A stretch of DNA of 64,000 bases from Streptomyces griseicoloratus (GTDB taxonomy: Bacteria; Actinomycetota; Actinomycetes; Streptomycetales; Streptomycetaceae), in the NCBI RefSeq assembly GCF_014534645.1, contig NZ_JACVQF010000222.1, positions 91,201 through 155,200 of the forward strand. Direction: 5' to 3'. Numbering within the stretch: the stretch's first letter is position 1; each line of letters starts with the position of its first letter. Both the position numbers and the translations under genes were made by a program. Shown here piece after piece: positions 51,215 to 60,276 of the stretch. Under the pieces are notes generated by a model, which saw only the letters and a list, made by a program, of their open reading frames with translations, made no database searches and had not been told where the DNA came from.

Positions 51215-52165
51215 ATGGACATGAAGGACGTCATCATCATCGGCGGAGGTCCCGCCGGGATGTCGGCGGCACTGACCCTGGGCCGCACCCATCACACGGT
51301 GCTGCTGGCCGACAGCGACGACGGCCGCAACGCGCCGGCCGAGGCGATGCACAACTTCCTGACCCACGAGGGCACCTCGCCCGCCGCCCTGCGCGAACTC
51401 GGCCGGGAGAACCTGGCCGCCTACCCGCACGTCGAGGTGCGCTCCGTGGCGGTGGACTCCGTGCGCCGGCTGACCGACGAGCACTTCGAGGCGACCTTCG
51501 CCGACGGCTCCGTGGCGGAGTCCCGCCGGCTGCTGCTCGCCACCGGACTGCGGGACGAGATGCCCCCCGTGCCCGGTGCGGCCGAGCTGTGGGGCAAGTC
51601 GGCCTTCCACTGCCCGTACTGCCACGGCTACGAGGTCACCGGCAAGAACGTCGCGGTGCTCGGCACCGGCCCCGAACGGGTCAGGCTCGCCCTCCAGTTG
51701 AGCCGTTTCACCGCCGACATGGTGCTGTGCACGGGCGGCGAGCCGCTGGAGCCGATGCTCCAGAGCGTGCTGGAGGCCAACGGTGTCACCGTGCGGCCGG
51801 AGCCGGTGACGGAACTGGCCGGCGAGGGCGGCCGGCTGCGCCACATAGCCTTCGAGGGCGGTGCGACGCTGGAACGCGACGCCGTCTTCATCAAGACCGT
51901 GCTGCACCAGCGCGCCCCCTTCGCCGAGCTGCTGGGCTGCGCCATGTTCCCCGACGCCAGCGTCGAGGTGAACGAGTTCGCGCAGACCAGCGTGCCCGGC
52001 GTGTACGCCGCCGGTGACATGGCGCGCCGCGCCACGGTGCCCGCGCCCATGGCCGCGGTGATCGCGGCCGCCGCCAGCGGCACGGTCGCCGGCGCGATAC
52101 TCGACCAGGACCTGCTCAGCGCCGAGTTCAAGCTGCCCAACCCCTTCGCGTCCGGGAGGGCGTGA
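51215..52165 (+). CDS. Thioredoxin reductase-like FAD/NAD(P) oxidoreductase
   Basis: The protein has 316 residues. FAD site VIIIGGGPAGMSAALTLGR; NAD(P) site VAVLGTGPERVRLALQL; and SVPGVYAAGDMARRATVPA near the end. Between them is FHCPYCHGYEV, a redox CxxC as in thioredoxin reductases and in disulfide-forming relatives (GliT/HlmI class). The start ATG has GGGAGCGG upstream. It begins the plus-strand operon with the MFS gene (6 bases later). It could make a disulfide in the product or be a general redox enzyme. Confidence 0.85.
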   Translation: MDMKDVIIIGGGPAGMSAALTLGRTHHTVLLADSDDGRNAPAEAMHNFLTHEGTSPAALRELGRENLAAYPHVEVRSVAVDSVRRLTDEHFEATFADGSVAESRRLLLATGLRDEMPPVPGAAELWGKSAFHCPYCHGYEVTGKNVAVLGTGPERVRLALQLSRFTADMVLCTGGEPLEPMLQSVLEANGVTVRPEPVTELAGEGGRLRHIAFEGGATLERDAVFIKTVLHQRAPFAELLGCAMFPDASVEVNEFAQTSVPGVYAAGDMARRATVPAPMAAVIAAAASGTVAGAILDQDLLSAEFKLPNPFASGRA

Positions 52166-52171
52166 GAGAGC

Positions 52172-53656
52172 ATGACCGAAAGCATCCCCGCCGGGCCGGA
52201 GGAGTCCACCCGCGACTCCGCCGCCCCGGAACCGACCCACAACAGCAACGTGCCGCTCGCCTCGATCGCGCTGGTCCTCGGCATGCTGCTGTCCGTACTC
52301 GACCAGACCGTCGTGGCCATCGCCCTGCCCGACATCACCGCCGACATCGGCGGCGCGGAGAGCTTCAGCTGGGTGGTCACCGCGTATGTGCTGGCGTCCA
52401 CGGCGACCGGCACCTTCTACGGCCGCATCAGCGACCGCTACGGACGGCGCGAGGTGTTCATCGCCGCCGTCGTGCTGTTCACCGTCGCGTCGCTGCTGTG
52501 CGGCATGGCGCAGTCGATGCCGCAGCTCATCGCCACCCGCGTGCTCCAGGGCATCGGCGCGGGCGCGCTGTTCGTGATCCCCACCGTCGCCCTGTCGGAG
52601 CTGTACCCGCAGCATCTGCGCGGCAAGGTGCAGGGGCTCACCGGCGCGGTGTTCGCGCTCGCCAGCGTCGGCGGGCCGCTGGTCGGCGGAGCCATCACCG
52701 ACGGCTCCGGCTGGCGCTGGATCTTCTACATCAACGTCCCCATCGGCATCCTGGCCATCGCGCTGAGCGCCTACGCGCTGCGGCTGCCGCGGGCCGGCGC
52801 GACCGACCGCGTCGACTACACCGGCGCGGTCCTGGTGGTCGCCGCCGTGGTCAGCCTGCTGCTGGTGACCGAGTGGGGCGGTCGCGAGTACGACTGGGGC
52901 TCCGTGCAGATCATCGCTCTCGCCGTGGCGTGCGTCGCGCTGTTCGCCGCGTTCGTCCAGTGGGAGAAGCGCGCCGCCAACCCGCTGCTGCCGATGCGGC
53001 TGTTCGCCAATCCCTCGCTGCGCCTGATCCTGCCCGCGACGGCCGTCCTCGGCATGCTGCTGTACGGGTCGGTGGTGTTCATGCCGACCTTCCTGCAGAC
53101 CGCGTACGACTGGAGCGCCACGCGTGCCGGGCTCGCGCTGACCCCGTACTTCATCCCGTTCATCATCGTGTCCGCGATCGCGGGCGGCAGGGCCGGCAAG
53201 AGCGGGCGTTTCAAGCCGTACCTGCTGGCCGGCGCGGTGGTCCTGATCGGGGCGTTCGTGCTGCTGGCCACGATCGACCCGGACCGCGGCTACTGGTACG
53301 CGGCGGGCGCGATGGTGGTCCTCGGCGCCGGGTTCGGACTGCTGATGCAGAACCTCGTGGTGGTGTCGCAGAACGCGGCCGCACCGCCCGACCTCGCGGC
53401 GACCACGGCCGCCAACCTCTCCATCCGGGGCCTCGGCATGGCCGTGGGCGTGGCGCTCTTCGGCAACCTGCTGGCCCGTGAGGTCGGCGAGGGCCCGGCC
53501 GCCCCCGCCGTCACCGCCGAGGCGATCCCGGACGTGTTCATCTGGGGCGTGCCGCTGGCCGTGCTGCTGCTCGTGCTGCTGGCCCTCGTACCCCGCGCCG
53601 ACGCGGGCCCGGCCCGGGACACGTCGGACACCGGGCCCGAGCCCTCCACCGCCTGA
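52172..53656 (+). CDS. MFS drug exporter (14-TM, DHA2/EmrB type)
   Basis: The protein has 494 residues. Fourteen hydrophobic helices are seen. The N-terminal LGMLLSVLDQTVVAIALPDI is the DHA2 motif (D in TM1). FYGRISDRYGRREVF is motif A, RVLQGIGAGALFVIPTVALS contains motif B, and GPLVGGAITDGSGWRWIFYI is motif C, the antiporter signature. It probably exports the cluster product or confers self-resistance, under control of the MerR protein. Confidence 0.92.
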   Translation: MTESIPAGPEESTRDSAAPEPTHNSNVPLASIALVLGMLLSVLDQTVVAIALPDITADIGGAESFSWVVTAYVLASTATGTFYGRISDRYGRREVFIAAVVLFTVASLLCGMAQSMPQLIATRVLQGIGAGALFVIPTVALSELYPQHLRGKVQGLTGAVFALASVGGPLVGGAITDGSGWRWIFYINVPIGILAIALSAYALRLPRAGATDRVDYTGAVLVVAAVVSLLLVTEWGGREYDWGSVQIIALAVACVALFAAFVQWEKRAANPLLPMRLFANPSLRLILPATAVLGMLLYGSVVFMPTFLQTAYDWSATRAGLALTPYFIPFIIVSAIAGGRAGKSGRFKPYLLAGAVVLIGAFVLLATIDPDRGYWYAAGAMVVLGAGFGLLMQNLVVVSQNAAAPPDLAATTAANLSIRGLGMAVGVALFGNLLAREVGEGPAAPAVTAEAIPDVFIWGVPLAVLLLVLLALVPRADAGPARDTSDTGPEPSTA

Positions 53657-53763
53657 CCCCCTGTCCCAACCCCCCTTTTTCCACGAAAGCCGACTGCCCG
53701 CAGGTGGGGAGGGGCCGCACGACGGCCTCTCCCCGCCGCCACCACGCACCGGAGACACACGAC

Positions 53764-54414
53764 ATGCGCCGTCCGCTGACCACGGCACTCCACGGCCTGC
53801 TGCGCCTCGCGCCCGCTCACCGCCACGCCCACCGGGAACCCGGCGGGATGGGCATGAGCAGCGTCTGGTACGACCGGCTCTCCGGGCGGCTGCTCGGCGG
53901 GCTGTACCGCCGGGCCGCCGCCGAGACCGCGTCACTGCCCCGGGGCGGCACCGTCCTGGACATCGGCACCGGCCCCGGGCACCTGCTGCTCGCCGCCGCC
54001 CGCAGGCGGCCGGACCTGCGGCTGCACGGGCTCGACATCGCACCCTCGATGGTGGACCGCGCCCGGCACAAGGCCGCTGCCCAGGGGCTGGACGACCGTG
54101 TCACGGTGCATCTCGGCGACGCGGCGCACCTGCCGCTGGAGGACCGCACGATGGACCTGGTCGTGACGACCCTCAGCATGCACCACTGGGCCGACGTCCC
54201 CGGCGCCGTCGGCGAGGTGGCCCGGGTGCTGCGGCCCGGCGGCCGGTTCGTGGTGTACGACTTCCGCTCCGTGGCGGACGTCCGGCCCACCGGCGCGGTG
54301 GCCACCGACCCCCGGTTCGCCGGTGCCGTGGTGGAACACGATCCGGTCCGGGCCTTCGCCTGGCTGCCCTTCCGGCCGTTCGCCCGGCTCGCGGTCCGCC
54401 TGCCGGCGGACTGA
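53764..54414 (+). CDS. Class I SAM-dependent methyltransferase (1)
   Basis: The protein has 216 residues. Motif I is TVLDIGTGPGHLLLAAARR; the acidic SAM-ribose contact is LHGLDIAPSMVDRAR; a later motif is LVVTTLSMHHWADVP; then LRPGGRFVVYDF. The family includes O-, N- and C-methyltransferases; the target is unknown. A 107-base gap separates it from the MFS stop. The ATG at 53764 has GGAGA upstream. Confidence 0.87.
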   Translation: MRRPLTTALHGLLRLAPAHRHAHREPGGMGMSSVWYDRLSGRLLGGLYRRAAAETASLPRGGTVLDIGTGPGHLLLAAARRRPDLRLHGLDIAPSMVDRARHKAAAQGLDDRVTVHLGDAAHLPLEDRTMDLVVTTLSMHHWADVPGAVGEVARVLRPGGRFVVYDFRSVADVRPTGAVATDPRFAGAVVEHDPVRAFAWLPFRPFARLAVRLPAD

Positions 54415-54488
54415 CCGCCCCACCCTCCCCCGACGGCCAGGCCGATGGAGCCTGGCCCCCCTTCTCTCCTCGGAGGTTGACTCCCGGC

Positions 54489-55283
54489 ATGACCACTCAG
54501 GAGAACTACGGCCCCACCAGCTACGGCGAGGAACTCGCCGACATCTACGACAACTGGATCGTCCGCCTCCAGGAGGACACCGAGCCCACCGTGCGTTTCC
54601 TCGCCGACGTCGCGGAGCGCGTCGCGAAGGACACCGGGGAGCGGCGCGTGCTCGAACTCGGCGTCGGCACCGGACGCGTGGCGCTGCCGCTGGCCGCCCG
54701 CGGGGTGGACGTCACCGGCATCGACGCCTCCGGGGAGATGCTGGACCGGCTGCGCGCCAAGCCGGGCAGCGACGCGGTGTCCCTGGTCCACGGCGACTTC
54801 GTGGAACCGGACGTCCAGGGCCCCTTCGGCACGGTCTACGTCGTCTTCAACACCCTGTACAGCCTGGCCACCCAGGAGGACCAGATACGCTGCCTCGCCG
54901 GTGCGGCGGCGCTGCTACCGGAGGGCGGGGCCTTCGTCTTCCAGGGCTTCGTGCCCGACACCGCGCGGTTCGAGATGGCGCGGCAGAGCGGACAGCAGAT
55001 GGAGGTGGCGCGCAGCGGTGACACCAGCCTCAACCTGGGCATCGACCGCCACGACCCGGTCCGCCAGCACATGTACCCGCACTACAGCCTGAAGGACTCC
55101 GGCTCCGGGCGGGAGCACACCGTGCGCTTCCGGTACGTGTGGCCGAGCGAGCTGGACCTGATGGCCCGGCTGGCCGGGCTCACCCTGGAGCACCGGTTCG
55201 CGGACTGGGACGGCGGCGCCTTCGACGCCGGGAGCCAGGCCCATGTGTCGGTGTACCGCAAGACGGGTCCCGTGCGGCCATGA
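54489..55283 (+). CDS. Class I SAM-dependent methyltransferase (2)
   Basis: The protein has 264 residues. Motif I is VLELGVGTGRVALPLAARG, the Asp is in VTGIDASGEMLDRLR, then YVVFNTLYSLATQEDQIR. It differs from the first methyltransferase and resembles N-dimethyl- or C-methyltransferases of sugar-type pathways, though none of these is present. The ATG has a GGAGG site about 12 bases upstream. It is coupled to the flavin monooxygenase by an ATGA overlap. Confidence 0.87.
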   Translation: MTTQENYGPTSYGEELADIYDNWIVRLQEDTEPTVRFLADVAERVAKDTGERRVLELGVGTGRVALPLAARGVDVTGIDASGEMLDRLRAKPGSDAVSLVHGDFVEPDVQGPFGTVYVVFNTLYSLATQEDQIRCLAGAAALLPEGGAFVFQGFVPDTARFEMARQSGQQMEVARSGDTSLNLGIDRHDPVRQHMYPHYSLKDSGSGREHTVRFRYVWPSELDLMARLAGLTLEHRFADWDGGAFDAGSQAHVSVYRKTGPVRP

Positions 55284-56812
55284 CGGCTCCTCGGATCGCG
55301 CCCGTGCGGGTCGCGGTGATCGGCGCGGGGTTCGCCGGCCTTGCCGCCGCCGTGCAGCTCAAGCGGCAGGGCATCGAGTCGTTCACGGTGTACGAGAAGG
55401 CCGGTGACCTCGGCGGCACCTGGCGGGACAACACCTACCCCGGCGCGGGCTGCGACATCCCCTCGCACCTGTACTCGTACGCGTTCGCCCCCTACCGCGA
55501 CAGCCGGATCCGCTACCCGGGACAGCCGGAGGTGCTGCAGTACCTGCGCGCCGTCGCCCGGGACCACGGCGTGGAGCGGCACGTGCGGTACGGCACGGAG
55601 ATCACCGCGGCGCGCTTCGACGACCGCCGCGGGCACTGGACCCTGCACACGGCGGACGGGGGGACGCACACCGCGGACGTGGTGGTGTCCGCAGTGGGCC
55701 AGCTGCACCTCCCGAACGTGCCGCACCTGCCCGGCGCGGAGGACTTCGCGGGCGCCGCGTTCCACACCGCCCGCTGGGACCACGGCCATGCGCTGGACGG
55801 GCGGTCCGTGGCGGTTGTCGGCACGGGGTCGAGCGCCGCCCAGGTGGTGCCCGCCATCGCCGGCCGGGTGCGCCGGCTGTACGTCTTCCAGCGCAGCGCC
55901 AACTGGGTGCTGCCCAAACCGGGCGCCCGCTTCCACCCGGCGCTGTCGCTGCTGCTGCGCACCGTCCCGGCGGCCCACCGCGCCTACCGCTCGATGCTGT
56001 TCCGCCGCTCGGAGGCGGTGCTGCTGCGCGCGCTGCGGCGCAACCGGCTCATCGGGTCCCTGCTGCGCACGATGGCGCTGCGCCATCTGCGCGCCGGTGT
56101 CCCCGACCCGGGGCTGCGCGCACGGCTGACGCCCGACTTCACGGTGGGCTGCAAACGGATCGTGCTGTCCTCCGACTGGTACCCGACACTCGCCCGTGAC
56201 CATGTGGACGTGGTCACCGAGCCCATCGAGCGGGTCACGGAGAAGGGCATCGAGACCGCCGACGGCGTCCACCGCGAGGTGGACACGATCGTCTACGCCA
56301 CCGGGTTCCGCACCACGGAGTTCCTCGCCCCGATGACGGTGACCGGCCGCGCGGGACGCGCCCTGGGGGAGGTGTGGCGGGGCGGGGCGCGTGCCTACCT
56401 CGGCATCCACGTGCCCGGTTTCCCGAACCTGTTCCTGATGTACGGGCCCAACACCAACCTGGGGCACAACTCGGTGATCCTCACCCTGGAGGCACAGGCG
56501 GTCCACATCGCCCGCTGCGTGGCCCTGCTGGCCTCCCGGGCGGCCGCGGGCAACGGTCCGGTCATGGAGGCCACACCGCAGGCGCTGGACGCGTGGCAGC
56601 GCCGGGTGGACGAGGGCTCCGCGGGCACCGTGTGGGCCGGCTCCTGCACCAGCTGGTTCAAGACCGGGGACGGGGTGCTCACCAACAACTGGCCCTACCG
56701 CACCACGCTCTACCAGCGGCTGACGGCCCGCCCCGACCCGGACGCGTTCCGCTTCCCGCAGCCACGGAGCACCGCCGAGAGCGCCGATGACCTGCACCAC
56801 GTACCCGATTAG
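55280..56812 (+). CDS. Flavin-containing monooxygenase with Baeyer-Villiger fingerprint
   Basis: The protein has 510 residues. FAD site AVIGAGFAGLAAAVQLKRQG; the BVMO fingerprint F-x-G-x3-H-x3-W-D is present as FAGAAFHTARWD; NADPH site AVVGTGSSAAQVVPAIAG; FATGY-type motif VYATGFRTTEF. GGTWRDNTYPGAGCDIPSH is typical of type I BVMOs. It may insert oxygen next to a carbonyl, forming an ester or lactone, or oxidise a heteroatom. It belongs to the plus-strand operon leading to the aminotransferase. Confidence 0.9.
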   Translation: MTAPRIAPVRVAVIGAGFAGLAAAVQLKRQGIESFTVYEKAGDLGGTWRDNTYPGAGCDIPSHLYSYAFAPYRDSRIRYPGQPEVLQYLRAVARDHGVERHVRYGTEITAARFDDRRGHWTLHTADGGTHTADVVVSAVGQLHLPNVPHLPGAEDFAGAAFHTARWDHGHALDGRSVAVVGTGSSAAQVVPAIAGRVRRLYVFQRSANWVLPKPGARFHPALSLLLRTVPAAHRAYRSMLFRRSEAVLLRALRRNRLIGSLLRTMALRHLRAGVPDPGLRARLTPDFTVGCKRIVLSSDWYPTLARDHVDVVTEPIERVTEKGIETADGVHREVDTIVYATGFRTTEFLAPMTVTGRAGRALGEVWRGGARAYLGIHVPGFPNLFLMYGPNTNLGHNSVILTLEAQAVHIARCVALLASRAAAGNGPVMEATPQALDAWQRRVDEGSAGTVWAGSCTSWFKTGDGVLTNNWPYRTTLYQRLTARPDPDAFRFPQPRSTAESADDLHHVPD

Positions 56813-56865
56813 CTCGCCCGAACGGAACTGGGAGGAGGCAGGGCCCCGGCCCTACCGTGCTACGC

Positions 56866-58233
56866 ATGACAACTTCCGAGACAGGCAAGGGACTTGAAGC
56901 CGCCAAGGCGGTCGTCGCCGACGACGGGGCACATGTCTTCCGCGGCTGGGTGCAGCAGGGCACGCACATGGCCCTGCCGGTGGCCGGAGCGGAGGGGTCG
57001 TGGTTCTGGGACTACGCCGGCAACCGCTATCTCGACTTCTCCTCCCAGCTCGTGTACGCCAACCTCGGGCATCAGCACCCGCGGCTGGTGGCTGCGGTCA
57101 AGGACCAGGCGGACCGGCTGTGCACCATCGCGCCGCACTTCGCGGAGGAGCGGCGCGCCACCGCCGCACGCAAGATCGCGGAACTGGCTCCGGAGGGCCT
57201 GAACCGGGTGCTGTTCACCACCGGCGGCGCCGAGGCCGTGGAGCACGCCGTGCGGCTCGCGCGGCTGCACACGGGCCGGTTCAAGCTGCTGGCCGCCCAC
57301 CACTCGTTCCACGGCGCCACCTCGACGGCGATCCAGCTCACCGGTGACCCGCGCCGGTGGCGCAACGACACCGGTACGGCCGGGGTGGTGCGGTTCTTCC
57401 CGCCGTACCTGTACCGCTCGGCGTTCTACGCCGAGAACGAGGAGCAGGAGTGCGCGCGGGCGCTGGAGCACCTGGAGCAGGTGATCGTCCTGGAGGGGGC
57501 GAAGACCATCGCCGCGATCGTGCTGGAGCCGGTCGGCGGCACCAGCAGCGGCGTGCTCGTGCCGCCCGACGGCTATCTGGCCGGCGTACGGGAGCTGTGC
57601 GACCGGTACGGGATCATGCTGATCCTGGACGAGATCATGGTCGGCTTCGGCCGCACCGGCGCCTGGTTCGCCTCCGACCACTGGGGCGTGCGCCCGGACC
57701 TGATGACCTTCGCCAAGGGGGTCAACTCCGGTTACGTGCCGCTGTCGGGCGTGCTCGTCTCCGACGAGATCGTGGAGACCTTCAGCAAGACGCCGTATCC
57801 GGGCGGGTCGACGTACTCGGGCCACGCGCTGGCCTGCGCCGTGGCGGTGGAGGCGATCGACACGATGCGCGACGAGGGGCTCGTGGAGCACGCCGCGCGG
57901 CTCGGCCGCGAGGTCTTCGAGCCGGAGCTGACGAAGATGGCCGAGCGCCACCCCTGCGTCGGCGAGGCCCGCGGCATCGGCGCGATCTGGGCGCTGGAGC
58001 TGGTGAAGAGCAAGGACACCAAGGAGATGTACGTCAACTACGACACCCCGGACCGGCTCACACCGCCGGGTGCGGAGCTGATGGGGGCGCTGATGAAGCG
58101 GGGGGTGAGCGCGATGGTGTACATCAACCGGCTGAACATCACGCCGCCCTGCAACATCAGCGAGGAGGACGCCCGTGAGGGTCTGGCCCGGATCGACGAC
58201 GCGCTGACGGTCGCGGACGCGCGCGTGGCGTGA
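56866..58233 (+). CDS. Class III PLP-dependent aminotransferase
   Basis: The protein has 455 residues. FSSQLVYANLGHQHPRLV opens the fold, TTGGAEAVEHAVRLAR binds the PLP phosphate, LILDEIMVGFGRTGAW supplies the PLP Asp, and the Schiff-base Lys is in MTFAKGVNSGYVPLSG. It resembles taurine- or omega-amino acid:pyruvate aminotransferases. It could install a terminal amine on the acyl chain or make an unusual amino acid. A strong terminator-like hairpin follows, so the plus-strand operon ends here. Confidence 0.9.
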   Translation: MTTSETGKGLEAAKAVVADDGAHVFRGWVQQGTHMALPVAGAEGSWFWDYAGNRYLDFSSQLVYANLGHQHPRLVAAVKDQADRLCTIAPHFAEERRATAARKIAELAPEGLNRVLFTTGGAEAVEHAVRLARLHTGRFKLLAAHHSFHGATSTAIQLTGDPRRWRNDTGTAGVVRFFPPYLYRSAFYAENEEQECARALEHLEQVIVLEGAKTIAAIVLEPVGGTSSGVLVPPDGYLAGVRELCDRYGIMLILDEIMVGFGRTGAWFASDHWGVRPDLMTFAKGVNSGYVPLSGVLVSDEIVETFSKTPYPGGSTYSGHALACAVAVEAIDTMRDEGLVEHAARLGREVFEPELTKMAERHPCVGEARGIGAIWALELVKSKDTKEMYVNYDTPDRLTPPGAELMGALMKRGVSAMVYINRLNITPPCNISEEDAREGLARIDDALTVADARVA

Positions 58234-58264
58234 CGGCGGGGACACCGCTTCCGTTCCTCCGTCT

Positions 58265-58289
58265 CCCGTCCGTGCGGGCGCGGGACGGG
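58265..58289. terminator. Hairpin between convergent aminotransferase and protease genes
   Basis: CCCGTCC (58265-58271) pairs with GGACGGG (58283-58289) around an 11-base GC-rich loop, in the 72-base gap between convergent genes. Confidence 0.5.
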
Positions 58290-58305
58290 GGAACGGGTCG
58301 CCGGG

Positions 58306-59205
58306 TCAGCCGAAGGGCAGGACCAGCTCTCCCGCGACGGCCGCCACGCAGCAGTACATGATCAGTCCCAGCAGGACCATGCCGCCCAGCAGCAGGCGGC
58401 GCAGCTGACAGCAGCGCAGAAACCTGGCGAATCGCTTCGACCCGTGTTCCAGCTGCTCGACGCGGGCGGCCAGCGCGGTGTCACCTCCCATCCCGGTGCC
58501 GATGGCCGGCCCACCGGAGTCGGAAAGGCACTTCACCAGGGCGCTCGCGACGACGCTGGGCGCGGCGAACGCCAGGGCGGCCTGGTCCGCCGACAGTTCC
58601 TGACGGGTCTTCACATGGTGTGCGACGACGCGCGGGCCCGGCACGAACCACAGGGTGGAGGCGACCGTCTCCACGACGAGCCGCCCCAGCGGATGCCGGC
58701 GCCGGGCGTGGTGCAGCTCGTGCCCGAGCACCGCGGCCAGTTCCTCGTCGGTCGTCCGCCGCGCCAGGCCGGTGCTGACGGCGACCACGGGCCGCACCAG
58801 GCCGTGTGTGAGGGCGACGGGGTCGTCCACGTCGAGCTGGACGACCCTGACATCGTTATCAGGCCCACCGAGGCGCCGTGCGATCGCGAGCACCCGTTCG
58901 GAGGGCGGCAGGGCGTGTCCGCCGATCCACCGGGCGGCCCGCCGGGCGGCCAGGAGCCCGCGCACCGCGACCGTGGCGGCCACCGCGGCGGTCACCAGCG
59001 CGACCGCGGCCCCGGCGCCGAGCACCACGGCGTTGAGCGCGTCCGCGACCCCCCGGCTCGGGCCCACCCGCGGCCAGTGCCGCCAGAGCCGCAACAGCGT
59101 GTAGACCAGCACGTCGCACGTGATCAGCCCGGCCAGGGCACACACGGCGAGCCCCACCCGGGCGGCGGGGACACGTGGCATGCCGTCACGAAGCCGCACC
59201 AACAA
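58306..59205 (-). CDS. Membrane metallopeptidase, M48/M56 type
   Basis: The protein has 299 residues. Two N-terminal hydrophobic segments (about 15-40 and 60-85) and a C-terminal one (about 275-295) anchor it. The zinc motif HELHH lies in AAVLGHELHHARRRHPLG, and a downstream ELSADQAAL provides the third ligand. With BlaI next door, it resembles the sensor proteases of BlaR-type systems, but the penicillin-binding domain is absent. It probably cleaves the repressor or another membrane target. Confidence 0.85.
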   Translation of the reverse strand: MLVRLRDGMPRVPAARVGLAVCALAGLITCDVLVYTLLRLWRHWPRVGPSRGVADALNAVVLGAGAAVALVTAAVAATVAVRGLLAARRAARWIGGHALPPSERVLAIARRLGGPDNDVRVVQLDVDDPVALTHGLVRPVVAVSTGLARRTTDEELAAVLGHELHHARRRHPLGRLVVETVASTLWFVPGPRVVAHHVKTRQELSADQAALAFAAPSVVASALVKCLSDSGGPAIGTGMGGDTALAARVEQLEHGSKRFARFLRCCQLRRLLLGGMVLLGLIMYCCVAAVAGELVLPFG

Positions 59206-59239
59206 GACTCCCCCGTACCGTCGTGATCGTGTCTGCCTG

Positions 59240-59629
59240 TCAGGTGTTGTCGGAATCCGCCTGCACGAGCTTCATCAGGCGGGAGCGGAGCTGGGGCTCC
59301 GCCTGGCACTGGTCGATGAAGTGGGCCACCGCGGAGACCCCGTGGTCCCGGATGACGTCGCGCACGGCGAGATCGGCCGCGTCCGTCACCATCGCCTCGT
59401 ACGCGAAGCCACGGCCCTCCTCCGTGCGGCGCAGCACGTTGCGCCGGCTGAGCCGGTTGAGGACCGTCATGACGGTGGTGTAGGCGAGGGGTTCCGACCG
59501 CCCGCGGTTGACCTCCTCAAGCACCTGACGCACGGTCAGGCGCCGGTCGGCCCGCCACAGCACGGTGAGGAGCTCGGCGCCGAGCGGCCCCAGGGCCTTG
59601 ACCAGTTTGCCGGCTTCGCTTGGGTTCAT
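59240..59629 (-). CDS. BlaI/MecI/CopY-family repressor
   Basis: The protein has 129 residues, standard length. The winged-helix region is AELLTVLWRADRRLTVRQVL then YTTVMTVLNRLSRRNVLRR. The C-terminal dimerisation helix includes the usual proteolysis region. It lies 34 bases before the metallopeptidase gene, forming the usual BlaI-protease pair. It probably represses its own operon and unlinked genes. Confidence 0.92.
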   Translation of the reverse strand: MNPSEAGKLVKALGPLGAELLTVLWRADRRLTVRQVLEEVNRGRSEPLAYTTVMTVLNRLSRRNVLRRTEEGRGFAYEAMVTDAADLAVRDVIRDHGVSAVAHFIDQCQAEPQLRSRLMKLVQADSDNT

Positions 59630-59635
59630 GGGCCA

Positions 59636-60118
59636 TCACGGTCCTGTGCTGTTCGCGCGGTGACGGGCACCGAGACGGTTGCGGCGCATGGCCTCGAGCC
59701 GGACCATGCCGACCACCACCACACCGAATCCGTACCAGACCAGGTCGTGGTAGAAGTCGAGGGACGTGCCCTGGGAGTGCTTCCACATGTCCAGGAAGAA
59801 TCCGGCGAGTTCACCTCCTCCGCCGACGACGAGCAGCGTGCCGGCCACGCGGAACCCGGGGACGCTCCACTGGGTGGCGCCGGCCGCCACGGTGATGACG
59901 GCGCCCAGCCAGATCCCGAGGTGAATGCTCCACAGCGAACTCGGTGGTTCCACGACGAAGGAGACGTTCTTCGCGTGCCAGTACGTGTCGTACGCCTGAC
60001 CGAAGAGGTAGATCACCACGCCGGCGAAGGCCAGGTACCTCCGCCAGCCGAGCGGGTCGGTGCCGGGGGAGCCGGAGGTCCGCTGTCCGACGGCCACCCG
60101 CATGCCTGTCGATTCCAT
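59636..60118 (-). CDS. Four-helix membrane protein, unknown function
   Basis: The protein has 160 residues. Hydrophobic segments are about 28-45 (YLAFAGVVIYLFGQAYDTYW), 65-85, 90-110 and 123-140. It contains conserved His and Asp in YDTYWHAKN, DMWKHSQG and YHDLVWYGFG, which might coordinate metal or lipid. It ends 6 bases before the BlaI start, so it is cotranscribed with the repressor and protease. I do not recognise the family. Confidence 0.7.
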   Translation of the reverse strand: MESTGMRVAVGQRTSGSPGTDPLGWRRYLAFAGVVIYLFGQAYDTYWHAKNVSFVVEPPSSLWSIHLGIWLGAVITVAAGATQWSVPGFRVAGTLLVVGGGGELAGFFLDMWKHSQGTSLDFYHDLVWYGFGVVVVGMVRLEAMRRNRLGARHRANSTGP

Positions 60119-60276
60119 ACCACCACCGTGCACCGGTGAGCCGTGACGGCGTGATCCGACACCGGCGAGTGCGATCGGACTGCCCGATCGGGCACCCCGG
60201 GCTTCGTCGCCGCCGGACCCGAAGGCGCGGCCCTCGGAGCCTGGGCGGCAACGGCCGGGGAAGCCAGGGTGGGCGC

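Noticed and set aside
50690-54043. A very long open frame of over 1100 codons on the minus strand through the MerR, flavoprotein, MFS and methyltransferase region
   Set aside because: Except for its last 150 codons (the MerR gene), it lies antisense to well-supported genes and has low-complexity Gly/Arg/Gln-rich translation, as expected for shadows in high-GC DNA.
58306-59629. BlaR1-BlaI beta-lactam sensor system
   Set aside because: The protease lacks a penicillin-binding sensor domain, so beta-lactam sensing is not supported, although the BlaI-protease pairing is real.
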